NCBI GenBank assembly: GCA_949128115.1
Contig: OX421961.1
Coordinates: forward strand, 120,221,050 to 120,285,049
Source of the DNA: Anaspis maculata
Taxonomy: Eukaryota > Arthropoda > Insecta > Coleoptera > Scraptiidae
Reading direction: 5' to 3'
Length of the DNA: 64,000 nt
Position 1 is the stretch's first letter, and every line of letters begins with the position of its first letter. Shown here piece after piece: positions 35,673 through 46,545 of the stretch. The notes under the pieces were generated by a model, which saw only the letters and a program-made list of their open reading frames with translations, made no database searches and was not told the origin of the DNA. Made by a program: the position numbers and the translations under genes.

Positions 35673-38600
35673 TAGTGCTAGCGGTACGCAAAAAAAAGTG
35701 GCATTTGATGATACAAGCAAGCCACTGCGCATATTTGTTGTCTAGACCCATTAGAAAAATTTGACCCGCAGTTCCTAAAAATTCATCCCTTAGGATTCGA
35801 GATTTGGGGAGGGGGAGGAAATACTATAAAAAAATACCAAACTTTTTTATTCAAACCTGCTGAGGCGTGTTTGGTGTCAAAACTATATCACTCAGACCTC
35901 CTTGATACAATGACAATGTCAAAACTTCCGTGCGGTCACCGGAAGTCAAGTTAAGACGTCATTTTTTGAAATTGAAGTTGAAGGTCAAAATTACAAAGTA
36001 AGCGTCAACTACCAATATGTTGGGCATCGATTCTTAGGTTTTCGAGGTCGCTGAAGACGTATGAAATGAAACAAAAACGATTGGGTACACCGTCCGGCCA
36101 TATGGTCTACCTATGGGCCCAGAAGTCAGGCAAGCGAATAAAACCCTACAAATTTCCAAAAATAGAAGTGGAATAAAAATGTGAAATAGCTTCAATCTGT
36201 ACTTGGTGATGATGCTGTACCAGTTGTTCTATGTGAAATCCATGATGTTCACCTGTGAGCTGTCAAAAATCCAAAATGGCGCCCATTTAAAACACACAGG
36301 GGGATAATTTATCGTGATTTTCTTTAGGAAGCTTCTACGTGTCATTAGCTAAGCACATGTTGTTCATCAGTGAACAGCGACCAAGAAAGTTCCTTATACT
36401 ATTGGTGGTATCTTGCATCGTTCAAAAGATATCCGTCGTGAAACTGTTTCGGGACCGTTTTTGGACAATAGATTGAACACTTGAATAGGAAGAAAAGCTT
36501 TGCATGTAGAATTGAAATAACCTACCTGAATATATTTTGTCTGTTCTATGCAATCATGTCTTATGATGTATTTTGCCTGATTTGTCGGACCTGGTCTATG
36601 CATGGAGGGTCATAAATCCAAGATGTCCACCGCTGTAAGTTTAAAAAGTTCATACCAACATTTATTGTTGGATTTGGATAAATAATAAATATCCACCGCA
36701 CCTGTACATTACTTATATATTTCTAAAGAGTTCTTCACATTTTTATTTCTTCAATAATTTGAGAGATATAACCAACTACCTCAAGCAAATGTACATGAAA
36801 TTTAAATTGAAAAATGACACCTACATGATAAAACTAATGAAGAAAATCTTTCGCTCTGCTACCGTTTTATTCAATAATGTTGCACTGTTGCAGAAAACAG
36901 CAAGAAATAGAGTGGCAGCAAAAAGATCTGATTACAAAAATTCCAAGAAAATATGTGATGCCTTTGATCCAAAATATCTAAAATACAAACGGTTACGGTA
37001 CGTACCTGAGATGTGAATCTAAAATCTCTCAATTACAAAAGGTCCAAAATATAATTAAAAAAAACACCAAAAATAGAAAGGGTCACACAAGTTTCCTCCT
37101 TCTTTTCAGATCCACTGGAGCAGGAATTGCTTTTTGACTTGAGTTTCCTCCGTTTGTGTCAAGTCCACCAGATAAAGAGCTGCTTTTTGACTCGAGTATG
37201 GTCTTTTTATTTGAACTTACTAAGCAAGACTTAGTCGACGACTCTAGAGTCTAGACATATCTAGAGAGGGCCTGAAAAGATAGAGGAAACCTGAATCATT
37301 GAGCAATTTTCATCTGGTGGGTCTTGAAAGAAGGAGAAATCTGAGTCAAAAACCAACTGCTTCTGGTAGGTTTGGGAAGGAGGCAACTTGAGTCAAAAGC
37401 CAACTTCTCAACTGGTGAGTCAAAAAAAATCAACTTTCTCATCTGGTTGATTTGAAGAAAAAGGAGGAACCAGGACAAAACCAATAATATTTTCCAAATT
37501 TTTCTACATTGTACGGATTGTGCTATAGATCTTTCGAATTTAAGCTCTTATGCAATGTCGATTTTTGTATTTTGGAACTTTTGTACTTAATTTAGATATT
37601 TTGCGTTTTGGATCTTTTGTATTTTGGATATTTCGCGCTTTGGGCCAAATGCATTAATCATTAAACCTATCGTTTATAGACCTTTCATTTTGAGTTTTTT
37701 CTCCCCCCCCCCCTCCGCTTTTGGGCAAAGTTAGCATGGAATTTTCTGAATATACCTACAGCGGCGGACATCTTGGATTTATGACCCTCCATATACCAGG
37801 AATGACGGATCACGCAATCTAAACTATCAAACATGACTACATAAAACAAAACAAATATCTTTAGGTCGGTTATTTCAATTATGCATGCACAGTTTTTTCC
37901 TCCTATTCAAGTATTCCATCTGTTGTCCAAAAACGGTTCCAAAACAGTTTCGCGGCGGATATCTTTTGAACGATGCAAGATACCACCAATAGTGTGAGAA
38001 ACTTTCTTGGTCGCTGTTCACTGATGAACAACATGTGCCTAGCTAATGACACGTAGAAGCTTCCTAAACAAAATTACGATAAATTATCCCCCTGTGTTTT
38101 AAATGGGCGCCATTTTGGATTTTTGACAGCTCACAGGTGAACATCATGAATTTCACATGGAACAACTGGTACAGCATCATCACCAAGTACAGATTGAAGC
38201 TATTTCACATTATTATTTCACTTCTATTTTCGAAAATTTGCAGGATTTTTCTCGCTTGCCTGACTTCTGGGCCTATAGACCATATGGTCGCGAGGTGTAC
38301 CCAATCGTTTTTTTTTCATCTCATACGTCTTCAGCGACCCCGAAAACCTTAGAATCGTCACCCAACACATGGGTAATTGGCGCTTACTTTGTAATTTTGA
38401 CCTTCAGCTCTAATTTTCAAAAATGACTACTCAACTCGACTTCCGGTGACCGCACGAGAGTTTTGACATTGCCATTGTATCGAGGAGGTCTGAGTTATAT
38501 AGTTTTGACACCAAACACGCCTCAGCAGGTTTGGAAGAAAAAGTTTTGTATTGTTTTATAGTATTTCCTCCCCCTCCCCAAATCTCGGCTCCTAAGGGAT

Positions 38601-38722
38601 GAATTTTTAGGAACTGCGGGTCAAATTTTTCTGATGGGTCTAGACAACAAACATGCAAAGTGGCTTGCTTGTATCATCAAATGCCACTTTTTTTCAGTAA
38701 TCCTGGTGTACCGCTTGCACTA
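35673..38722. mobile_element. 3.05-kb foldback with TAG...CTA ends, 3-bp duplication
   Basis: The left end is TAGTGCTAGCGGTACG and the right end, inverted, is TAGTGCAAGCGGTACA. The 3-bp TTA is at 35670-35672 and 38723-38725. Inverted arms of about 965 bp (to about 36640, and from about 37757) pair closely, for example AGGGTCATAAATCCAAGATG with its inverse. The 1.1-kb loop contains the mirrored short repeats at 37080-37480. No protein is evident. Confidence 0.9.
37080..37480. repeat. Mirrored short repeats, second locus
   Basis: Units with TTTTTGACT.GAGT.TCCTCC and CCACCAGATAAAGAGC occur first in plus orientation (37090-37200), then inverted (37310-37475, CATCTGGTGGGTCTTGAA, GAGTCAAAA.CCAACT). 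Same family and layout as 18175-18375. Confidence 0.6.
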
Positions 38723-38725
38723 TTA

Positions 38726-38998
38726 AGATTTCTGAGAGATCTCTAGAAATTTATGAAGATCTGTGTTTGATTTCAAGAGATTCCTGAAGATTTTTCAAGA
38801 TTTTCGAAGAATTTCGAGTATTTCTGAACATTTATACGGGTTTTCTAAAGATACTAACGAGATTTATGATGATCTCTATGAGAATTTCTAGATATCTCTT
38901 GAGATTTCAACGGGATCATTAGGGATTCCTAAGAACTTGTTTGAAATTCATAGGAATCTAAATTTTTATACGGGGTTTTCAGGGACTTTTGGATCAAG
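38726..38998. repeat. Degenerate short-period repeat, far side
   Basis: Continuation of the GATTTCTGAAGA-like repeat of 35380-35672. Confidence 0.65.
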
Positions 38999-39022
38999 CA
39001 CTATTGGGTTCATAAGTCCAAG

Positions 39023-40057
39023 ATGGCGTCGAAGTGTGTTGTCGAACAACCTGCTGCGTGCAAGAAATGCAAGAAAACAACAAACAGCGGCTTAAAATGT
39101 ATAAATTGCATTAATGTGTACCATCCCAGTTGTGCCAAGTTTTCAAAACATGTGAAATTTGTAGACGATGGAATAGTTTGTTGTGAAAATAGTGAAAGTG
39201 CTGTACCCAATACCGCAGCCATAGTGTCCGACACGGAGGTCCTTACCGATCCAACGTTTTGGGACAGTATTGGTGAAGTTACCCCAAATGGTCGAGTAAT
39301 TGACTGTAGGATCGTCAAATATATCATCGAACAGAAAGATGCCATGATAAGCGAACTACGAGACCAAATTCACGTTCTCAACCAGCTGGTTACTCATAAA
39401 AACGATGGCATGATGAGATATGACGACAGCGAGCACCGCAAAAAACACAACAAACCACAGCATGGACCTGAAGAAACAGCACAGGGATACACCGACACCG
39501 AAGCGAGGAGACTCTCTAAAGATTTATCCTCAAACACTACACGCAAGCCCCGAACCGCTGAAATCAAGCATTGTTTCAGTAAAGAAGAGGTCAAGGAGGC
39601 TCTTTGTAGTAGCAAACTGAAGTCTATCAGTCAGGCTAGCCCGGACGTCAAGCAGGCACACAGCCGAGAAAAAGAAACGATTCCGGGAACATCCCGGGAA
39701 ATTCTCATCGGAGAAAATTGCGACGACGAAGGACTGGCTGCGAAGACTAAGTCATGGATTTTTGTTTCTAAATACCGACCATCTTACACCGAAGGTGATC
39801 TTGAAGAGTACCTCAGAAAGCGATTCTGCAAAGATGGCTTTATTGTGGAGAAGATGTCCAGGGGCGGTGCCCATGCATCCTTTAGAGTTGGTGTTGACGA
39901 AGATATTTTGAGCACTGTTAAAAATCCGGCAGTCTGGCCAAAGGGAATAGAGATCTCCGACTTCAGATTTATCAGAAAGAAGAATCGGAACTCAAGTCAT
40001 CGAAATGAAGCAAGCCGAAATTTTCGCAGAAGTTCCAGGTCGGGCCCACTGAACTAG
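39023..40057 (+). CDS. LINE ORF1 protein with PHD-like finger
   Basis: A 344-residue intact protein. The first 55 residues carry a PHD-like zinc finger (C13, C16, C26, C29, H34, C37 and a cysteine pair at about 53-54). A charged middle region follows. Residues about 243-325 form an RRM-like or nucleic-acid-binding fold (WIFVSKYRP...DLEEYLRKRF...ASFRVGV), and the tail is basic. This combination is known from ORF1 of CR1-group and jockey-group non-LTR retrotransposons, where the protein binds the element RNA. The ATG at 39023 lies about 25 bp after the point where the degenerate repeat ends, so the 5' untranslated region is very short or truncated. It is followed about 70 bp later by the start of ORF2 in the same orientation. 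The continuous frame shows that this LINE is not old. Confidence 0.85.
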   Translation: MASKCVVEQPAACKKCKKTTNSGLKCINCINVYHPSCAKFSKHVKFVDDGIVCCENSESAVPNTAAIVSDTEVLTDPTFWDSIGEVTPNGRVIDCRIVKYIIEQKDAMISELRDQIHVLNQLVTHKNDGMMRYDDSEHRKKHNKPQHGPEETAQGYTDTEARRLSKDLSSNTTRKPRTAEIKHCFSKEEVKEALCSSKLKSISQASPDVKQAHSREKETIPGTSREILIGENCDDEGLAAKTKSWIFVSKYRPSYTEGDLEEYLRKRFCKDGFIVEKMSRGGAHASFRVGVDEDILSTVKNPAVWPKGIEISDFRFIRKKNRNSSHRNEASRNFRRSSRSGPLN

Positions 40058-40125
40058 GTGCCGGCGGACAGGCGAACACAAACGAAATAACACCAGCATC
40101 AATTTCACAGAAGAGACGTAGAGTG

Positions 40126-40611
40126 ATGCACTTGAACGTACAATCTTGCAGAAATAAAATAATTTATTTTTTTTTAATTTTATTTAATTGTCTTATTTTA
40201 CGAGGCGGCATTCAGCTATAAGCTGCTCTACCATGCAACCTCGGGGACAGCACAAAATATCCATGGATGAAGTAGGATTCGAACCCACACAGGGCAGCGC
40301 GAGTGGTTTGGCTTGCCATTACCTGTGCCACTCGCTGTACCATAATCGAACTCGATACCTATGTAAATCATGTAAACAAGCAGATTGACGTCCTATGTTT
40401 AAGTGAGCACTTTCTGACCGTGGAAGAGGCGGGCGCGTTTGTTATCAGTGATTTCACGTTATCATCTTTTTTCTGTAGAAAAAGTCAAACACATGGAGGT
40501 GTTCTTGTAATGTGTAGAAATAATGTTAGTTTTACATCGTTCGAAGAGATAAGTTTGTTGTCAGTGGAGGGCCATTGCGAGATGAAGCTCGTAAAAGAGA
40601 AACTTATCATA
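40126..40611 (+). pseudogene. LINE ORF2, N-terminal part of endonuclease
   Basis: Starts at ATG 40126 with the NVQSCRNK segment typical of an apurinic-type endonuclease start. It is interrupted by a SINE at 40164-40341, then resumes with IDVLCLSEH and THGGVLV, endonuclease motifs. It stops abruptly at 40611, where the gene-bearing DNA element begins. The continuation lies on the opposite strand from 45323 downwards. The frames join across the ATA duplication. Confidence 0.85.
40164..40341 (-). mobile_element. tRNA-derived SINE inserted antisense in LINE ORF2
   Basis: On the minus strand the head gives GTGGCACAGGTAATGGC (A-box-like) and GGTTCGAATCCTAC (B box). The A-rich tail appears on the plus strand as a T-rich tract at 40164-40190. 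ATAAT stands at both sides (40159-40163 and 40342-40346), consistent with a short target duplication. Confidence 0.75.
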
Positions 40612-42716
40612 TAGTGGAGCGAAATCGGCCTGAAAAGTCGTCGTTTTTTTTTTGAGGGTATAACAACACCAAACCCTATAGGTTTTATAGAGAATTAAAT
40701 TCTACGTATGATAGGTCATTTTGGGGATGTTCTTGTGGTAGGGACCTTTTTTATGCACAAAAAACCTCAAAAATTGGAAATGAGCTTTTCAGCATTCACA
40801 ACGTTATATCTTTGGATCCAAGTAAGCTATCGGTTTGATTTTTTTTTTAAATAAAAGTACATAGAAAGATCTTTTCAATGGTATATTACTGACAAATGAT
40901 AATTATCTATGAACTTGTTTATAGAAGAATAAACATTATATTGACCTATAATGCAGTCCCTCTTTGACCATGCGAAGAACTTTTTTCTTTATGAAAATTT
41001 TTGCATACAACCTGCGAGGAAAATGGAGTCAGAAGATTGAAGATAATTTTAAAGAAAATTTCATTGATCTAGGCCGTATAGTTTGTCAGTTATGAATTTT
41101 TTTCGGGCGCATTGAGTTGGCACGTCGCGTCGCCGAACGTGCGCTTGCATGTAGTAAGTAACTCACCGCATTACAAATAGTGATGGCGGCATGGCGCTCC
41201 TCACTCGCTATTTGTGGGTATAATTGGACGAATTATGATAAACAGTAATCATTGTTATGATTGTTGTAAATGCCTAATCATTATTAGGTATACTAAATGG
41301 TCATCAAATTCAAATCAAATTCTTGAGAAATAAGGGTTTATACATTGATATGGCACAATGCCTTTTTATTATTCTTCCTACTTGAAAAAAGGCCGATATA
41401 GCTGATACTCTTTTCAATAGAAAGATCATCTGAGTTTTCCTACTTTGTATTACAAAAAAGTATTCTTAAAAAATTTCTTCGTCATCGTCAAGTTCGTCCT
41501 GTATTACATTCATCTCGCAATTATCACACATCACACATTTACACTGTTCACAACATTTCATACCCTCTTTCACACAGTTGCACCTTTTGTTACTACACTT
41601 TTTGTCCGCACAATACAGATTTAAAGACTGCCGCACAACATCTGGAATCGGTGTTTGTGTTGAAAATACCGGATTCCAGATATCATCCAGTAAGCTCCAG
41701 CCCCAACTCCCAATATCCTCCTCGGCTGGTTTTGGAGTATCGCTCGAATACCAGATTCTGAGTTGGAGCAAGCATCTGTAATGTGAATGCATATTTTTAG
41801 TGAACAATTTCCTAAATAACGCTACTCTTCAACCTTAAGAAGTGCTGGTAGAAGGCATCATCTGTTGGTGGTAATTCAGAGGACGGCTTGTTTGACTCTT
41901 TAGCCATTTTAAGCCGCAAATGATTGAGAGTCGTGACGGTCGCGTCTTTGTTCCTATACAGTAACAGCACATATTGTGTTGCAACTTCCAGAGCTTGTTC
42001 CTTGGGTAGAATAGGCAATTTTGAGAGATTTTGAAACGCCTCAATATTCTTTTTCAGAATATCAAATGCCGTTCTCTTCCCGATTTTATACAGCGCGCTT
42101 GTGGTATCACATCCCGTTAAGCAATGCATCGATAGAAGACATGTTCCGATTGCTGTCCCCAAACTTTGTGCGGTTGTATGTATCGATACGAAACGCTTAT
42201 TCGTACCATGTCCGAGTTGCATATACAAAGCAGTTCTACATAGGTCAGGCCGAGACAAATAGAAGTGTATTAGCAGAATCAGAACATCAGTGTCCACTGA
42301 TTTGACCATTATCCGCTGGCAAAAGTTTGCTTCGTACACAGCATGCAAGATCAAACGAGTATCAGCTTCTTCTTGATTGCTGCATAGATCATTTAATGTG
42401 CGAACTGCTTTGTCTTTCTTCATCTCTACTACCGCTTCAGGGTTTTCAAATCCTCCGGCGACGATCAACGTTTCATCTTTTGTGAGATATTCACTGCCGT
42501 TGTAAACGATGTAGGTTGTAAGGAAGTTTAACAAGGACTGTTTATTTTTTAAGGATTTCAGGAAGTCACGAAACTTGTGCACTTTCCTACCACCAGTAAC
42601 ATTGAATACAACGGCATTACTTTCACCACGTCTTCTTCTTTCAGCTGCTTTAACCGAATGAGATTTGTAAGTGTCAAAAACCACTGTAATTCGTACAGCC
42701 TGGCATTTTCGTCCGG
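40612..42716. mobile_element. Copy 1 of the gene-bearing DNA element (2,105 bp)
   Basis: Identical by eye to 45324-47428, offset by exactly 4,712 bases. The outer end is TAGTGGAGCGAAATCGG, preceded by ATA (40609-40611) of the LINE. It contains 0.85 kb of non-coding end sequence and then the 3' part of the CXC gene on the minus strand. It ends at 42716, after GTCCGG, where LINE sequence on the minus strand begins. Confidence 0.88.
41466..42716 (-). pseudogene. Copy 1 of the XPG-like/CXC gene, 5' truncated
   Basis: Carries the last exon (41466-41775), the 58-bp GT-AG intron (41776-41833) and the 3' part of the preceding exon (41834-42716), all identical by eye to the second copy. It lacks everything upstream of the RITVVFDTYKSH region. 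The open frames are undamaged, so the truncation is recent or is an assembly effect. Confidence 0.8.
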
Positions 42717-45323
42717 GAGTAAAATGCTTTCTTCAGGAGCATGGACTTTACAACCGTTTTAAATTTAGGTAAGGACAAATGCACTATTTCTAGTGGTAAC
42801 TTATTAATGAATGTTGGACAGAAGTAATTTTTGCTGTATCGGCTTTTTGCTAGTCTAATATGATTTACTACCAGTCGATCTCTATTTCTAGTCCGATAAT
42901 CGTGTATATCCTCGTGCTTCCTATAAATGTTGATGTTTTTCTTACCCAGTATGAGGCACTGAAATATGTACAAACTTGGAAACGTTAGCAATCCCATATC
43001 AATAAACTTATCTTTGACATCATCACGGTAACCAATGCCAGACATCATTCGAACCACCCGGCGTTGCAGCCCAAAAACTCTCGAGGTATGTGGCGAGTGA
43101 CCCCAGCTCGTTATGCAATACGTCATCAGTGAAACAATCAAGCTGTGGTACGCGGACAACACAGCCTCACTCGGAAGAACAGGAATCAAGTTCCTCATTA
43201 TAAAGATATTTTTACAGATCTTTGGACAAACAAAATTTATGTGCTGCTCCCACGTCAACAGTGGGTCTACCACCACACCAAGAAACACAACATTTGGCGG
43301 TTTTTGATGGTTTTTCAAATTTCTTTGAGAAAAGATTATTTTCTTGGTCTTATTGACATTAAGGCTCAATCTATTCGCGGAGAACCAGTCACCCACGTTG
43401 GTCTCCATATCCTCCAGGTCGATTTGTAGTTCTCCCAAATCACAGCCGCGGCTTGTAAGGGTGGTGTCATCGGCGAACAACAGCAGGCCAGCACCAGGGA
43501 CCGCATGACTTATGTCATTGATGTAAATCAAAAATAAGATCGGTCCAAGTACCGACCCCTGCGGAACGCCGGAAGCCACATCCCCCACCTCAGAATTTAT
43601 GCCGTTAATCATGGTGTATTGTGTTCGCCCCGACAAAAAAGAGTTTATTAGGCCGACACTCTTAGCATCAAAATTGTAACTGAGCAACTTTTTGGACAAT
43701 ATTTCGTGCGACACGCAGTCAAAAGCCTTCTGCAAATCGCAGAAAACCGCACCCCGGTATTCACACTGTTCGTATGAGTCCACTATAAGGTCCACCAATT
43801 GCTCCACCGCTTGTGACGTTGATTTCCCTTTCCTGAATCCAAATTGTGACCCATAAAACAAATTATTATTTTCGAAGAACCCAGTTACTTGATTTTTTGA
43901 TATTGTTTCAATGATTTTTGACAAAACTGGAAGAATCGAGATGGGTCGGTAATTACCGGGATCCGCGGTGGAGCCCTTTTTATAAATCGGTATTACCTTC
44001 GATTTCTTGAGTGCCGCCGGAAAAATTCCTGAAGCGATAATTTTGTTTATTAGTTTGGTTAGAGGTGTTATTATAATGTTCTTAACGGTCTTTATCAACT
44101 GAACATTCATTCCGAAACAGTCGCGACTGCTCTTGTTTTTTAGTCCCTCAATTACCTACATCGCGAACCTCCACGAAAGAAACCTCCCTAAAAGCAAATG
44201 TTTCAAGAGCAGCTGCGCTGCCTCGGAGATATTCGCCAAATTTCTTCCTGGCGGAAGGAATTCCGTTGTGTATCGTGTTAGAAACATTGGTAAAAAATTC
44301 ATTGAGTTGATCAGGAGATAGCTCAGTTTTTGAGTGGGTTTTTGTTTTCTTTCGATGCAAATTAATCAAATTCCAGTAAGCGGAAGCGCTTCCGTTCGAT
44401 TTTTTAATATAATGTGCATACGCGGATTTTTTCGCTTTATTAAGTTGTTGCCTATACTCCAATCTACATTGTTTCACTTCACGAGCCAAAAAATCGGTCG
44501 GGTACGCCGCATATTCCTCCCTTATTGAATTTAACTCGTTTCGCTTGCTTCGCAGACCGTCGTGAAACCATCGTATGTTTGCAGATGCTGTTGACTTGGA
44601 AGAACACGTGGTTTTGATCGGGAAAGCAATTTTTATTGCGGTCGTAAAGTTACCAAGTAGCATGTCAAATGCAGCATCGACATCCACACCAGGCTGATCC
44701 ACCCAAGACCAGTCACAACTGTCAATGTATGTAAAAAATTTAAAACGGCCCTGCTCCGTGTAAAGGTTAGTTTATGATGAGCGATTTTTTGCCGCGATTT
44801 GAGCTGAGCTGAGCGGAGCGGAGCTATTTTTTTGCCTAGGCCAATTACGATGCGGGGAAGTGACATCATGAATGGACAGGATTGGTCCAGACAAAAAAAA
44901 ATCGCTCAGCTCAGCTCCGCTCCGCCGGGTATCGCTCATCATAAACTGAGCATAAGGCTGTGTCTTTATAGTGTAATTTTCCGGACCTGTATCTAGGTCG
45001 ACGTCAACAAATACCGCTTTATGATCGGACAAGCCGGGATCACTCACGAATGAATGATAAGCAACATCACAAGAACGACTCATCAAGATGTTGTCAAGGC
45101 AACTCGCGCCCCTGGTAGGTTCAAACAATGTAGCCCCAAAGTCATAAGTACCTATAAGGTCGCTAAATCTATTAAAATTGGCATCATTACATAAAAAATT
45201 GATATTGAAGTCGCCGGTAATAATTGCTTGTAAGTTTCTTCCAGCGACGATGCCCAACATTGCATCGAATGCATCCAGGAATACACCAAAATCGCCTGAA
45301 GGCGGACGATAAATTGTGACTAT
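42717..45323 (-). pseudogene. LINE ORF2, endonuclease C-half and reverse transcriptase
   Basis: Reads on the minus strand from 45323. The endonuclease part has TIYRPPSGDF, GDFNINF, SCLDNI and SDHKAVF (catalytic N, D and H context). A MITE lies at 44775-44941. The reverse transcriptase (44110-42717) has GVPQGSVLGPILF and the catalytic FADDTT, and ends near LLKKAFYS. About 4 extra bases (a GTAGGTA tandem, near 44155) shift the frame between the linker and the RT. The beginning of this ORF2 is on the plus strand at 40126-40611, so the two halves are inverted relative to one another. CR1/jockey-like by motif order. The 3' untranslated region is missing beyond 42717. Confidence 0.85.
44775..44941. 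mobile_element. Small palindromic MITE in LINE ORF2, TA-flanked
   Basis: Ends TGATGAGCGATTTTTTGCC and CGCTCATCA, with mirrored GAGCTGAGC/GCTCAGCTC blocks. TA is at 44773-44774 and 44942-44943. It is 167 bp and interrupts the endonuclease region. Confidence 0.75.
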
Positions 45324-46177
45324 TAGTGGAGCGAAATCGGCCTGAAAAGTCGTCGTTTTTTTTTTGAGGGTATAACAACACCAAACCCTATAGGTTTTAT
45401 AGAGAATTAAATTCTACGTATGATAGGTCATTTTGGGGATGTTCTTGTGGTAGGGACCTTTTTTATGCACAAAAAACCTCAAAAATTGGAAATGAGCTTT
45501 TCAGCATTCACAACGTTATATCTTTGGATCCAAGTAAGCTATCGGTTTGATTTTTTTTTTAAATAAAAGTACATAGAAAGATCTTTTCAATGGTATATTA
45601 CTGACAAATGATAATTATCTATGAACTTGTTTATAGAAGAATAAACATTATATTGACCTATAATGCAGTCCCTCTTTGACCATGCGAAGAACTTTTTTCT
45701 TTATGAAAATTTTTGCATACAACCTGCGAGGAAAATGGAGTCAGAAGATTGAAGATAATTTTAAAGAAAATTTCATTGATCTAGGCCGTATAGTTTGTCA
45801 GTTATGAATTTTTTTCGGGCGCATTGAGTTGGCACGTCGCGTCGCCGAACGTGCGCTTGCATGTAGTAAGTAACTCACCGCATTACAAATAGTGATGGCG
45901 GCATGGCGCTCCTCACTCGCTATTTGTGGGTATAATTGGACGAATTATGATAAACAGTAATCATTGTTATGATTGTTGTAAATGCCTAATCATTATTAGG
46001 TATACTAAATGGTCATCAAATTCAAATCAAATTCTTGAGAAATAAGGGTTTATACATTGATATGGCACAATGCCTTTTTATTATTCTTCCTACTTGAAAA
46101 AAGGCCGATATAGCTGATACTCTTTTCAATAGAAAGATCATCTGAGTTTTCCTACTTTGTATTACAAAAAAGTATTC

Positions 46178-46487
46178 TTAAAAAATTTCTTCGTCATCGT
46201 CAAGTTCGTCCTGTATTACATTCATCTCGCAATTATCACACATCACACATTTACACTGTTCACAACATTTCATACCCTCTTTCACACAGTTGCACCTTTT
46301 GTTACTACACTTTTTGTCCGCACAATACAGATTTAAAGACTGCCGCACAACATCTGGAATCGGTGTTTGTGTTGAAAATACCGGATTCCAGATATCATCC
46401 AGTAAGCTCCAGCCCCAACTCCCAATATCCTCCTCGGCTGGTTTTGGAGTATCGCTCGAATACCAGATTCTGAGTTGGAGCAAGCAT
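46178..46487 (-). CDS. XPG-like/CXC gene, last exon: tesmin-like cysteine cluster
   Basis: Final exon of the minus-strand gene, starting right after an AG acceptor (46488-46489). It encodes RCLLQLRIWYSS, then a W.WSL..D.W.P region and a cysteine-rich tail, CADKKCSNKRCNCVKEGMKC followed by CEQCKCVMCDNC, resembling the CXC (tesmin/TSO1) DNA-binding repeat. The stop codon is at 46178-46180. It is joined to the preceding exon by a 58-bp intron (46488-46545), and joining at GT-AG keeps the frame (phase 2). The cysteine cluster probably binds DNA or zinc; that is inference from the family. Confidence 0.8.
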
Positions 46488-46545
46488 CTGTAATGTGAAT
46501 GCATATTTTTAGTGAACAATTTCCTAAATAACGCTACTCTTCAAC
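46488..46545 (-). other. 58-bp GT-AG intron of the XPG-like/CXC gene
   Basis: Minus strand: starts GTTGAAGAG and ends TTACAG. It contains two in-frame stops (TAG, TAA). Removing it keeps the frame, FYQHFL then RCLLQL. The same intron is at 41776-41833 in copy 1. Confidence 0.7.

Noticed and set aside
43145..43429. Plus-strand frames over the RT region
   Set aside because: Antisense shadows of the LINE reverse transcriptase.
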